Of a stretch of DNA of 64,000 nucleotides, positions 16,177 through 23,576 are shown in pieces. The translations under genes and the position numbers were made by a program. Each line of letters opens with the position of its first letter. The first letter of the stretch is position 1. This DNA comes from Gilvimarinus sp. DA14 (GTDB lineage: Bacteria > Pseudomonadota > Gammaproteobacteria > Pseudomonadales > Cellvibrionaceae), in NCBI RefSeq assembly GCF_024204685.1, contig NZ_CP100350.1, positions 62,001 to 126,000 on the forward strand, written 5' to 3'. Under the pieces are notes generated by a model, which saw only the letters and a list, made by a program, of their open reading frames with translations, made no database searches and was not told where the DNA came from.

Positions 16177-16200
16177 AGCCCCTAACCACGGGGCTTTTTT
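16177..16200 (+). terminator. Terminator downstream of tRNA-Ala
   Basis: AGCCCC, TAACCAC, GGGGCT then TTTTT; 36 bp after the tRNA. Confidence 0.85.
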
Positions 16201-16254
16201 ATTGCCCCCACTACACTCGCGTTCTAGACTGTACCCCTATATTCGTTTTCCATT

Positions 16255-16314
16255 GGGGGTATATACGGGGGTAACTGATACCCCCGCCCATTTGATACCC
16301 CCAAGCCTGAGGGT
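16255..16314 (+). repeat. TACCCCC-type arm sites at the left end of the island
   Basis: GGGGGTATATACGGGGGTA (16255-16273) is followed by inverted TACCCCC words at about 16279 and 16295 and GAGGGTATC before the integrase start. The other end of the island has GGGGGTATATATGGGGGTA at 22696-22714. These are good candidates for arm-type integrase or excisionase sites. Confidence 0.65.
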
Positions 16315-16320
16315 ATCGCC

Positions 16321-17553
16321 ATGCCGCTAACAGCCAGCCAAATCAAAAGCGCAGAACCACGCGAAAAAGACTACAAGCTGTACGACGAAAAGGGCTTATT
16401 GCTGCTAGTCAAAAAGACCGGCGCGAAGTATTGGCGGCTCAAGTACCGCATGGCAGGCAAGGAGAAGCTATTAGCCCTGGGGGTGTTCCCCGAGATAACC
16501 CTAGCCCATGCCCGCAAGCTGCGAGATGAAGCCCGCGTGGACATTAGCGCCGGTATCGACCCAAGCCAAAAGCGCCAGGCCACCCGCCAAGCAACCAAGA
16601 AGGCCAGTGCGGACGCTTTCGAGGTTATCGCGAGGGAGTGGCTACAGAATCGCGGCAAAAAGGCAGAGAGCAGCGACAAGCGCCTTGTGGCCATGCTGGA
16701 GCGCGATCTATTCCCACGGCTTGGGGCTATGCCCATCACCGATATAACCCCGCCCATACTGTTAGCCGTGTTGCGCAAAATCGAACAGCGCGGCGCGTTA
16801 GAGACAGCCCACAGAGCCAAAAGCTACACGGGCCAGATTATGCGCTATGCCGTGGCCACCGGTAGAGCAGAACGCGACATAAGCGCAGACCTGAAAGGCG
16901 CACTTGCCACCCCCAAGAAAGGCCACTTTGCTGCAGTAACCGCCCCCGATGATGTAGGCAAGCTGTACAGCGCCATACAGGGCTACCAAGGCACCCCCAT
17001 AGTTCAGGCCGCACTCAAGTTATCGCCGCTGTTCTTTTGTCGCCAGGGAGAGCTACGCCACCTGCTATGGGAAGAGGTGAATTGGGAAAAACAGCAAATT
17101 GAGATACCCCCCGAAAAGACTAAAACCAAAGAGCCGCACATTATCCCGCTATGCCGCCAAGCGCTGGCCATACTGGAAGACCTGAGGGACTACCACAAGC
17201 GTGGTGATTACGTTTTCCCAAGTGCCAGAGGTGCCAGCCGCCCCCTAAGTGACAACGGTGTTAGAACGGCTCTGAGGTCGCTAGGCTACGACAACGAAAC
17301 CATGACCCCGCACGGCTTTAGAGCAATGGCCAGAACGCTTTTAGATGAAGAGCTGGGTTATCGCATTGATTGGATAGAGCACCAGTTAGGCCACGCGGTG
17401 AAGGACGTACACGGCAGAGCCTATAACCGCACTAAGCACCTGGAGCAACGCCGCAAGATGATGCAACACTGGGCTGATTACCTGGACAGCCTAAGAGCCA
17501 GAGCAGAAGCCGGAAACGTGATTGCCGGTAACTTTGGAAGTCAGAACACCTAA
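16321..17553 (+). CDS. Tyrosine integrase, P4/DUF4102 type
   Basis: The 410-residue site-specific recombinase has the N-terminal DUF4102 arm-binding domain (PLTASQIKSAEPREKDYKLY, LALGVFPEITLAHAR), a core-binding domain at about 100-190, and a catalytic domain with Arg241 (FFCRQGELRHL), His331-x-x-Arg334 (HGFRAMART), a GH pair in HQLGHAVKD and the nucleophile Tyr368 (GRAYNR). P4-type integrases insert at tRNA 3' ends, and this gene begins 179 bp after a tRNA-Ala in the expected orientation. It should drive integration and excision of the island that ends near 22790. Confidence 0.93.
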   Translation: MPLTASQIKSAEPREKDYKLYDEKGLLLLVKKTGAKYWRLKYRMAGKEKLLALGVFPEITLAHARKLRDEARVDISAGIDPSQKRQATRQATKKASADAFEVIAREWLQNRGKKAESSDKRLVAMLERDLFPRLGAMPITDITPPILLAVLRKIEQRGALETAHRAKSYTGQIMRYAVATGRAERDISADLKGALATPKKGHFAAVTAPDDVGKLYSAIQGYQGTPIVQAALKLSPLFFCRQGELRHLLWEEVNWEKQQIEIPPEKTKTKEPHIIPLCRQALAILEDLRDYHKRGDYVFPSARGASRPLSDNGVRTALRSLGYDNETMTPHGFRAMARTLLDEELGYRIDWIEHQLGHAVKDVHGRAYNRTKHLEQRRKMMQHWADYLDSLRARAEAGNVIAGNFGSQNT

Positions 17554-17575
17554 CCAACCACCGCGAGGCGTAAAG

Positions 17576-17863
17576 ATGGAAACCCCAATAGCTACCGAAA
17601 GCCACAAGGCTATAAACATGCCGCTGTCCTGTAATTATTCGATCACCGGAGACCCTAGCGCAGAAGCCCTAGTTAATGACGCACACACCATGCTAATTAG
17701 CAGTATTGGTCAGTTGATAAGCATTAGCGAAGAGCTAGAGGGTAGCGATATTTCAAAGCGCTGGATTGAAGCCTTCCACGGCTCACTTCGCTTACTCGAT
17801 ATTGCCCAGGCTTGCACGGAAAAGGCATTAACCAAACTGCCAGTTACCGATAGCGAGGTGTAG
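17576..17863 (+). CDS. Small island protein, unknown
   Basis: A 95-residue, probably cytoplasmic protein with no recognised motif. It has a helical middle (SIGQLISISEELEG) and a C-terminal helix. The ATG at 17576 follows GAGG. It lies 23 bp after the integrase and 2 bp before the next small gene, which is similar in size and also predicted helical, so they may act together. No function is proposed. Confidence 0.6.
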   Translation: METPIATESHKAINMPLSCNYSITGDPSAEALVNDAHTMLISSIGQLISISEELEGSDISKRWIEAFHGSLRLLDIAQACTEKALTKLPVTDSEV

Positions 17864-17865
17864 CC

Positions 17866-18138
17866 ATGAGCGAAAGTACAACACCTATCGAGGGAATGAA
17901 TGAGCGCGAACTATCAGGCCACCTGTATGACATATCAAGCGCTGGCTACAGTATTCATCATCTTGGCTCTATTATCCGTGAGATGGCAGAGGACGCCGAT
18001 GTAGACTTTAGGCGGTTACAAGGTTTAGCTATCGCAATTTCCGAGGCCGGTAGAAAAATAGCTTATGACCACCAGTTGGTATCAATGGCGGACTATTACG
18101 AAGAGCTTGCCCAAAAGGCAGGCCAGTACAGTCAGTAG
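17866..18138 (+). CDS. Small island protein, unknown
   Basis: A 90-residue acidic helical protein (IREMAEDADVDFRRLQGLAI, ISEAGRKIAYDHQLV). ATG is 2 bp after the preceding stop, suggesting translational coupling. No domain is recognised. Its general build resembles small phage or satellite accessory proteins. Confidence 0.6.
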   Translation: MSESTTPIEGMNERELSGHLYDISSAGYSIHHLGSIIREMAEDADVDFRRLQGLAIAISEAGRKIAYDHQLVSMADYYEELAQKAGQYSQ

Positions 18139-18173
18139 TTTTCGCAAACCTAATCATCTATAGGCGGGCGTAT

Positions 18174-18401
18174 ATGAAAAGCGAAGAGCTAATTGCTAAA
18201 GTAAGTGCATTGCCAGAAAGTGAACTTGTTTTTATCGAGGCAGTGATGAACACGCTATTCAATGGCGAAAATCTAGCGGATAACTTGGGCCAGCTAAGAG
18301 AGTTTGCGCCAGGTACAGAGCAGGAGAAAGATGAGCGTATAGCGGTACTTGCAGACTTGCTTTACGAGAAGGCTGCCAGAGCCGCGATGCAAACCGCTTA
18401 A
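18174..18401 (+). CDS. Small island protein, unknown
   Basis: A 75-residue protein, acidic and mostly helical (KSEELIAKVSALPESELVF, FAPGTEQEKDERIAVLADLL). GGCGGG precedes the ATG weakly. It is third in the run of small genes after the integrase. No family is recognised. Confidence 0.55.
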   Translation: MKSEELIAKVSALPESELVFIEAVMNTLFNGENLADNLGQLREFAPGTEQEKDERIAVLADLLYEKAARAAMQTA

Positions 18402-18495
18402 CCAGTTACCCAAACCTAGCCCGACGGGGCGAAAGAGGCAGCACCCACTGCCTTTGGTTTGGGCTCTAATTTGGGGGCACTGTGGGGGGTGCAGG

Positions 18496-19581
18496 TTGGC
18501 TTTAACAAATAGGGATATAGCCGTTTTCATTGGGCTCACAAATTGGTTTTTCGGTACTACTGTGCTTCGCAACAATGTTCGTGAAGATGGAAAACCTATA
18601 GGAAAAACTTTTAAAGAGCTTAGGGCGCTACGTGACAAATATGACCCTTTCGACGAACACGAGCACCCTAACGAAAGTGACGAAGAAATAGAATCAAGAC
18701 ACAGTGAATTTTGGAAAATCCGTAAGTCCCTACATGCAACGATTTACGGCAGGCTCCACGACTATGATATTGATAAGCAGGTTTCAAGGCATTACAAGCT
18801 TTACAGGCTTTTAACTTGCGGAAAATTGCACTTTGTAAATCACATAGACAAAGCGCACCGTTCTAGCTTTATCTTGGTTAAAGAACATCTTCGAAAAAAG
18901 AATTTTTTGCTATTGGAAAATAGCGACTTTATTGGGATTGATTATCCTAGAAGCGAGCTTTTGAACCTGATCACTCTAAGAGCATTGGCTTGTGCCATGC
19001 TGGTTGATAGGTATATTGATGACCGCGATTTGCTAGACGCCGCTGTAAACAATCAAATACAGCTCATAGGCGTGAAATCCAGTATTACTGATAAAACTAG
19101 AAACCTTGCGAAAAAATTTCTTGACTCGCTTAGGGCTGATCTAGGAACGGATTACGTAATAGACACGTCTGAAATAGAGCGATTGATGGATAAGTCTATT
19201 GCCCATACGGACATTATCGACGCCCCCTATGATCCACTTAATGGCGAGCGGCTAGGTTTAGTCTATCCCGAAGCCTTCAGGGCAACAATGGCAACGAAAA
19301 GAGATTTGATGGTTAGAGAGATAATATTAAATCTAAATTTATTTTGCATCTTGAAAAGCAGCTCTACTGGAAGATTCCCGCCAGCCGTAATCGTAGAATT
19401 GTTAAACATTGTTGACCCAAAATACGTTGTTGAAATACCTCACCTCAATAAGATACAAGCAAGGTATGACGCGGCCCCCCTTAAAAAGCAGTTGGAGACA
19501 TACAGAAAAGTCCATCCTGGTGAAGCCGGAGTGTTTTACTTACATGAAGTGTTATTAGGGAAAGCCAGAGGTAAGATTTAA
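18496..19581 (+). CDS. Unknown cargo protein of the island (about 361 aa)
   Basis: I do not recognise this protein. It has no signal peptide or clear membrane span, is rich in charged helices, and includes patches such as RNNVREDGKPIGKTFKELRA, HSEFWKIRKSLHATIYGRL and IGIDYPRSELLNLITLRALA. A TTG at 18496 preceded by GGGGGT is the likely start; the frame stays open upstream, overlapping the previous gene, but that part reads as low-quality coding. Base composition is clearly more AT-rich than its neighbours. Its place between integrase and excisionase-like gene is where P4-like satellites carry variable cargo, often phage-defence genes, so an anti-phage or nucleic-acid role is possible but unsupported by motifs. 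Confidence 0.65.
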   Translation: MALTNRDIAVFIGLTNWFFGTTVLRNNVREDGKPIGKTFKELRALRDKYDPFDEHEHPNESDEEIESRHSEFWKIRKSLHATIYGRLHDYDIDKQVSRHYKLYRLLTCGKLHFVNHIDKAHRSSFILVKEHLRKKNFLLLENSDFIGIDYPRSELLNLITLRALACAMLVDRYIDDRDLLDAAVNNQIQLIGVKSSITDKTRNLAKKFLDSLRADLGTDYVIDTSEIERLMDKSIAHTDIIDAPYDPLNGERLGLVYPEAFRATMATKRDLMVREIILNLNLFCILKSSSTGRFPPAVIVELLNIVDPKYVVEIPHLNKIQARYDAAPLKKQLETYRKVHPGEAGVFYLHEVLLGKARGKI

Positions 19582-19601
19582 TGCTGAAATACTGAAAAAA
19601 G

Positions 19602-19656
19602 AATCTTATAAGATTAAAAACGCAAAATTACCGTTTTCAATATTTCCAGTTGGAAA
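19602..19656. promoter_or_regulatory. Two palindromes before the excisionase-like gene
   Basis: AATCTTATAAGATT (19602-19615) is a perfect 14-bp palindrome, and TTTCCA-GT-TGGAAA (19643-19656) is a 6-2-6 inverted repeat. They lie in the AT-rich gap before the excisionase-like gene and are candidate operators of the island's regulatory switch. Confidence 0.5.
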
Positions 19657-19707
19657 CAGTACTGATAGTAATTTGGAAGCTCCAGAAACAATCACTTGGA
19701 GCCTACA

Positions 19708-19926
19708 ATGAATTGCAACGCACTATTGACCACACCAGAAGCCGCTGAATATTTGAGGCTTTCTTTTCGCACTCTCAACAATTCGCGCTATACCGGCTTA
19801 TTGGCCGGAGTAAAGGCACCCCCTTACCGCAAGATGGGCAAAGCCGTTCGCTATGAACTTAGCGCCCTGGACACCTGGAAGGCTCAATTTTCAGAGCAGA
19901 CCAGCACCAGCGAAAGCGCAGCCTAA
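19708..19926 (+). CDS. AlpA/excisionase-like MerR-type HTH protein
   Basis: A 72-residue protein with the helix-turn-helix of the excisionase (HTH_17) group: LLTTPEAAEYLRLSFRTLNN followed by a wing PYRKMGKAVRYELSALDTW. Such proteins promote excision by the P4-type integrase or activate the island's genes. The ATG at 19708 follows TTGGAG. Confidence 0.85.
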   Translation: MNCNALLTTPEAAEYLRLSFRTLNNSRYTGLLAGVKAPPYRKMGKAVRYELSALDTWKAQFSEQTSTSESAA

Positions 19927-19992
19927 GCCCAAACGAAAAAAGCCCCACGCGCAAACGTAGGGCCAAATATAGCGAATTGTTGAGGTGTCATT

Positions 19993-20253
19993 ATGACCAA
20001 TCCAGAGAAACTATCCAACAGTACCCACGCCCAAAGAACCCGCCTATTGGCAGCATTAGAAAGCGCACAGGGCTACGGTATTACCAGCTACGCCGCAAAC
20101 CAAGAGCTAGGCATCTACCACCCGCCGGCCCGCATTAAAGAGCTACGCCAAACCGGCCATAACATCGCCACCTTGTGGGAAACCATAGAGACAGACATTA
20201 GCCGCCCCCGCCGTGTTGCCCGCTATGTGCTAATCAGCAAGGAGGCCAACTGA
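19993..20253 (+). CDS. Helix-turn-helix protein (HTH_39-like)
   Basis: An 86-residue protein with the pattern QRTRLLAALESAQ, GITSYAANQELGIYHPPARI and KELRQTGHNIATLWE. This arrangement, including the GI-x-x-P-x-ARI-x-ELR block, matches the small HTH_39 proteins common in prophages and integrative elements. It is likely a DNA-binding regulator of island genes. Its stop overlaps the next ATG (TGATG read as ACTGATGG). Confidence 0.75.
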   Translation: MTNPEKLSNSTHAQRTRLLAALESAQGYGITSYAANQELGIYHPPARIKELRQTGHNIATLWETIETDISRPRRVARYVLISKEAN

Positions 20254-20420
20254 TGGAACGCTACCTAGTGGAATTGACGACCCGACAAATCACCCCGTTT
20301 GTCGTGCTCGCAGATAGCGAAGCAGAAGCCCAAGAGAAGGCGCTACGCTGTGAAGTAGAGCCAGGCACCCCCAGCTATAGCGAACCCGAGATAAGCACCT
20401 GTAAGCCGTTGGGGGTGTGA
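20253..20420 (+). CDS. Small island protein, 55 aa
   Basis: Its ATG shares a base with the stop of the HTH gene, which argues that it is real and coupled. The product begins MERYLVELTTRQITPFVVLA and continues with an acidic segment (SEAEAQEKAL), reminiscent of small phage proteins that form a beta-hairpin plus helix. Function unknown. Confidence 0.6.
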   Translation: MERYLVELTTRQITPFVVLADSEAEAQEKALRCEVEPGTPSYSEPEISTCKPLGV

Positions 20421-20422
20421 GT

Positions 20423-20659
20423 ATGGTTGTCACTAAAGCACTGGCTAAAAATTCAGCCTATAGCGGTAACCTGTATAACTGTATCGAATGGGCCAAAACC
20501 CACGCGAAGAAAACTGGCACCCCCGTTGCCATTGCCAGGGCGCGGCCTGAGTCGCGCCGGTATCAGGTAATTGCCGAAGTTACCGCTCAAGGTGTGCGAA
20601 TGCTTAACGCCCCGCTAGAGGTGAACGCAAAGAGGGTAGAGCGGTTTTATGGCGAGTAA
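20423..20659 (+). CDS. Small basic island protein, unknown
   Basis: A 78-residue basic protein (SLYNCIEWAKTHAKK-like region reads YNCIEWAKTHAKKTGTPVAI). GGGGGT precedes the ATG; a GTG two codons earlier overlaps the previous stop and is an alternative start. It overlaps the next gene by 11 bases. No family is recognised. Confidence 0.55.
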   Translation: MVVTKALAKNSAYSGNLYNCIEWAKTHAKKTGTPVAIARARPESRRYQVIAEVTAQGVRMLNAPLEVNAKRVERFYGE

Positions 20660-21095
20660 GTCACCTACACCCAAGCGCACAGGTTCGCATATTCGCAAGT
20701 ATGAAACTTGGGTAGCTTCGCCAGCTTATCGCGATCTGAGCTGCCCCGCCCGTTGTTTGCTAGATGAATTTCAGCGGATTTACCGGAAGGGGCGCAACGG
20801 TCGCCTAGTCATATCGCAAAGGCAAGCCGCCGAATTATTGGGGGTGCATAAGAACACCGCGACAAAGGCATTTGATGAGCTTGTAGGGCATGGATTCTTA
20901 GCACTGTCTAAAGGGGAGCGTTGGCAGGAGAATAAGGCCAGGGAGTGGCGTTTAACTATCGAGGGAACAGACGGACACGCCCCAACCGATGATTGGGCCA
21001 ACTGGAAGCCAGGAAAGCCCGTGGCGACATTGCCCAAGAAACAGCCTAACCGACCCAATTCAGGGTGTGCGGTTTTTCAATTTCCCGAGGCCTAA
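20649..21095 (+). CDS. Winged-helix protein, possible replication initiator of the island
   Basis: A 148-residue protein with a winged-helix region typical of plasmid and phage replication or regulatory proteins: YRDLSCPARCLLDEFQRIY, LVISQRQAAELLGVHKNTAT, KAFDELVGHGFLALSKG, ending in a Pro-rich tail. The gene is followed directly by three 22-bp-spaced repeats and an inverted copy (21093-21240), so it may bind these and start replication, or repress itself. Which of these is right cannot be decided from sequence. Confidence 0.65.
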   Translation: MASKSPTPKRTGSHIRKYETWVASPAYRDLSCPARCLLDEFQRIYRKGRNGRLVISQRQAAELLGVHKNTATKAFDELVGHGFLALSKGERWQENKAREWRLTIEGTDGHAPTDDWANWKPGKPVATLPKKQPNRPNSGCAVFQFPEA

Positions 21096-21240
21096 ATTTG
21101 TACCACCCTGGGTATAAATTTGTACCACCTGCGGTACATATTTGTACCACCCGCACGATTTTGAGAGTTTGCGAAAAATCCAACCCTAATAAAATCAACA
21201 ACTTAGTGGTGGTTAATTTTTGAGCAGTGGTACAAATTTA
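21093..21240. repeat. Iteron-like repeats (possible origin or operator)
   Basis: TAAATTTGTACCACC or a close variant occurs at 21093-21107, 21115-21129 and 21137-21151, exactly 22 bp apart (two helical turns). An inverted copy GTGGTACAAATTTA is at 21227-21240. The pattern matches iterons of replication origins. The following stretch to 22148 (about 900 bp) holds no gene that I can support. Confidence 0.75.
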
Positions 21241-22148
21241 GGCCACCATATAATTTACCATATGACCAACTATAGACAGCCTACCAATATACAGCGCTAA
21301 AACAGCGGGCGGCCCAAACGGGCAAACACTTTAACCACCTGATGCACCCACAACCCAGGCAACCAAGAACAGGCAAAACAGCTTCGCGGATAGCTCACAC
21401 ACAAAGCCTACTGCACGTTCGCGAAACCATGTTTTGATAGCTGGCCAACCTTTGACGCTCATAAGATTATTCCGAAGTCAGTAGCAGGGTAGATGTTGAA
21501 TAATGTTGACCTTGAAAACGGATATTTTCGGACATCGCATAGCAGGCCGACTTATTAACAAATCGTAAGGTGGAGGACACGCCCACGCGGTGCGCTGACT
21601 TCCCTGTGCGGTGCATCGCGACTTTAACAGGCGAAGGCGTGTACCCCTAGGCTAGCCCACACCCCCACCAATGCAAGCGCAGGACGTTACGGATTGTTAA
21701 TAACCCGCCTAACCAGCAACGGCTATAAATCGCCCTGTGGCCTTCGACACCCCCAGCCAGTACAAAGCCCGCCCAACAATGAATGACAGTCAGAACGCAA
21801 CACAGGCCGCTCTGTGCTGTTTGCATATACAGTTGCCAAGGCTTCCTTAAATCACAAGGGTTAAACACTAGGTCGGGTGTTGTGTTTTGCGACCCCCTAA
21901 AAAGAGCGGGCCCGCCTCAGAAAACCTCAGGACAGTTAAGCACCTAGCGACCTCTTAAAACCAGTGACGCCGGTAAGCGATAGTAAGCGCCTAAACCTGC
22001 CAAAACCTGACATTGGCCACAGTATATTTTGAGTCCTAAAAAGGTTAGCTCTATAGCTTTGGCCGATAACCAGCCTAATGCTCACCAAGAGAACAATGCT
22101 ACCCTTGGTGGACGTGGGATTTTTACACTTAAAACATGGAGAACATAA

Positions 22149-22511
22149 ATGCAAAACACTTCGATAATAGCTGGATGTTTAAAATTGGGGATTGCTGGAA
22201 GCGCGTTCCTTGTGCTGGTTGGCTGTGCAGCTAAACCGTTAAACCCAGAGGCAACAGGGGTTTTTATTAGCAATGAGAAGCCAAGCGAAGAGTGCGAATT
22301 TGTCAAAGAGATTTATGGCGGCCAAGGCAATTGGTGGACAGATGACATTACCAGTACCAAAGCGCTTACAGAAGGGTCGCGTAATGATCTACGCAATCAA
22401 GCTTATGCCGCTGGGGCTAATTACGTTCATGTTCAGCAAGTAGAACGTAACGAGTCATTTGCGGGTGGTGGCAAAATGGCCATGACTGGCCACGCCTATA
22501 AATGCCCCTAA
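22149..22511 (+). CDS. DUF4156-type lipoprotein
   Basis: A 120-residue lipoprotein with signal peptide ending LVGC. The mature part contains the DUF4156 pattern: CEFVKEIYGGQGNWW, GSRNDLRNQAYAAGANYVHV and a final GHAYKCP with the conserved Cys. The family is envelope-associated with no settled function. A clear ATG follows TGGAG. It is the last gene before the island's right end, so it is carried cargo. Confidence 0.8.
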   Translation: MQNTSIIAGCLKLGIAGSAFLVLVGCAAKPLNPEATGVFISNEKPSEECEFVKEIYGGQGNWWTDDITSTKALTEGSRNDLRNQAYAAGANYVHVQQVERNESFAGGGKMAMTGHAYKCP

Positions 22512-22590
22512 GATCACCCTAAACAGTACAGCAAGATCACACCAAGATTACCCCAAGGTGTAGGGGCAAGATTACGGCAAGGTTGGGGCA
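22510..22590 (+). repeat. CAAGATTAC-type direct repeats near the right island end
   Basis: Words of the form CAAGATYAC occur at 22510, 22532, 22543, 22568 and, degenerate, 22578, at irregular spacing. They lie close to the right attachment region, so excisionase or integrase binding is a reasonable guess. Confidence 0.5.
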
Positions 22591-22695
22591 GGCTGTCACA
22601 CCAAAACCGGACAATATGCCCGATTGTTAGCTGTATCTATTAAGCGCCCCGCACAGATTAATAAATACTTGCTTGCCAGGTCACGGCGATTATTT

Positions 22696-22714
22696 GGGGG
22701 TATATATGGGGGTA
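22696..22714 (+). repeat. Right-end arm site of the island
   Basis: GGGGGTATATATGGGGGTA differs by one base from the left-end copy at 16255-16273. The pair marks both ends of the integrated element. Confidence 0.65.
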
Positions 22715-22777
22715 TCCTGATTTTTTGAATTGGGAAAAAATAATAAAAACAATGTATTGGGGGTGTTATTCGGTAGA

Positions 22778-22836
22778 GCTAGGCCCACCAAACAAACAAA
22801 AAACCCCCGTACTCGCGAGAGTGCGGGGGTTTTTTG
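22778..22836 (+). other. Putative attR followed by the former tRNA terminator
   Basis: GCTAGGCCCACCAA (about 22778-22791) resembles the tRNA-Ala 3' end with one base missing. Directly after it lies a strong hairpin with AACCCCCG/CGGGGGTT arms and TTTTTT (22800-22836), which would suit the original downstream terminator of the tRNA. Together they place the island at about 16142-22790. Confidence 0.45.
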
Positions 22837-22877
22837 TTTGTTCCGCTGAAAGCTCAGCGGGAGCGAGGTTTAGCTCC

Positions 22878-22960
22878 GGTTCACTAATTTGCCGGGAGCA
22901 AATTAGCACGACGGAGTCGCCCGGAGGGTGGCGCACAGGGAGGTGCGCCATGCATCCCGC
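22878..22960 (+). repeat. Structured hairpin element, copy B
   Basis: GGTTCAC; stem 1 TAATTTGC/GCAAATTA around CGGGA; GCAC; mini-stem GAC-GGA-GTC; GCCCGGAGGG; stem 3 GGCGCAC(C)/GGTGCGCC around AGGGA; TGCATCCCGC. It is preceded by two more hairpins, CCGCTGA/TCAGCGG (22842-22859) and GAGC/GCTC. The stems share no sequence with copy A but pair equally well. Confidence 0.75.
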
Positions 22961-23068
22961 GAATCGTCAAAGTCCCATATCCGCATTCGAAGTGCCCAAT
23001 TGGACAGGGGGTTTTTTGTTTGTGGGTCTTGTGGGTGAGACCGCAGACGCCAGTGGTTGACGTGAAGG

Positions 23069-23167
23069 GATTCACTAATGTCGCGGGCGCATGGAGCGCA
23101 GGAGCGAATTTGCACGGCGAACGCCGCCCGCAGGGTGGGGCACATGTACGTGCCCCATGCATCCCGC
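23069..23167 (+). repeat. Structured hairpin element, copy C
   Basis: GATTCAC; an enlarged stem 1 region with a nested GCGC/GCGC hairpin around ATGGA; GCAC; GGCG/CGCC mini-stem; GCCCGCAGGG; stem 3 GGGGCAC/GTGCCCC; ATGCATCCCGC. As in copy A, CTAGGCG and a GGTTCTATCAGTGCC segment follow. The remainder of the 1065-bp gap between 22512 and 23576 carries copies B, C and R3; the short frames seen there are not credible genes. Confidence 0.7.
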
Positions 23168-23268
23168 TAGGCGTCGGTTCTATCAGTGCCTAACATCTAT
23201 CGACGTCCGGTTTGTTCTTTTCTTGTTAGTCCTCATTTGCACCAATCTCTCTCAAGCCAGCTTTCTGT

Positions 23269-23496
23269 CGTAATTCCCGCCCTCTATCGCCGGGCGATGG
23301 CGAGTCCCTTTTTCCTATGCGGCAAAAAGGGACGAAAAAGCGCACCCGCGCACCTCAGTCCTCCGGGTTCCCTCACTTCGGCAGATTTGGTTGGTCGGAA
23401 AAAATCGCGCTCCTACGCGTTTTTCCTTAATCGCACGTCCATGCGCGATTAACCAGCCAAATCTACCTACGTTCGGCTGGCTGCGATGGGTAGCGA
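23269..23496. repeat. Structured repeat R, copy 3 (diverged)
   Basis: It starts CGTAATTCCCGCCCTCT like copies 1 and 2. Hairpins are again maintained with new stems: CCCTTTTT/AAAAAGGG, AATCGC(A)C/GCGCGATT around GTCCAT, and a GGAAAAA/TTTTTCC stem. Confidence 0.65.
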
Positions 23497-23504
23497 ACAA
23501 AAAA

Positions 23505-23564
23505 TTCCCAAATTGGGAGCTTGTGTGTTTTTTTGTTCTATGTATAATGTTCCCAAAATGGGAA
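23505..23564 (+). promoter_or_regulatory. Promoter and twin operators of the HigB/HigA-like operon
   Basis: TTCCCAAATTGGGAG (23505-23519) and TTCCCAAAATGGGAA (23550-23564) are copies of TTCCCA-N3-TGGGAA, with centres 45 bp apart. A TATAAT box (23543-23548) with TTGTGT about 16 bp upstream lies between and next to them. This is the usual layout of an autoregulated toxin-antitoxin promoter. Confidence 0.8.
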
Positions 23565-23576
23565 AATTAAGAAGCC

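Noticed and set aside
18349-18495. Upstream extension of the island cargo gene
   Set aside because: Overlaps the preceding small gene and translates to a Pro/Arg/Cys-rich peptide unlike the rest; the TTG at 18496 with GGGGGT is better placed.
21093-21151. CRISPR array at the 22-bp spaced repeats
   Set aside because: The repeat is 15 bp with 7-bp spacers and only three copies; no cas gene is near. Iterons fit better.
22725-23500. Several frames of 60-110 codons across copies B, C and R3
   Set aside because: They run through hairpin repeats and terminators and contain low-complexity translation of the repeats.
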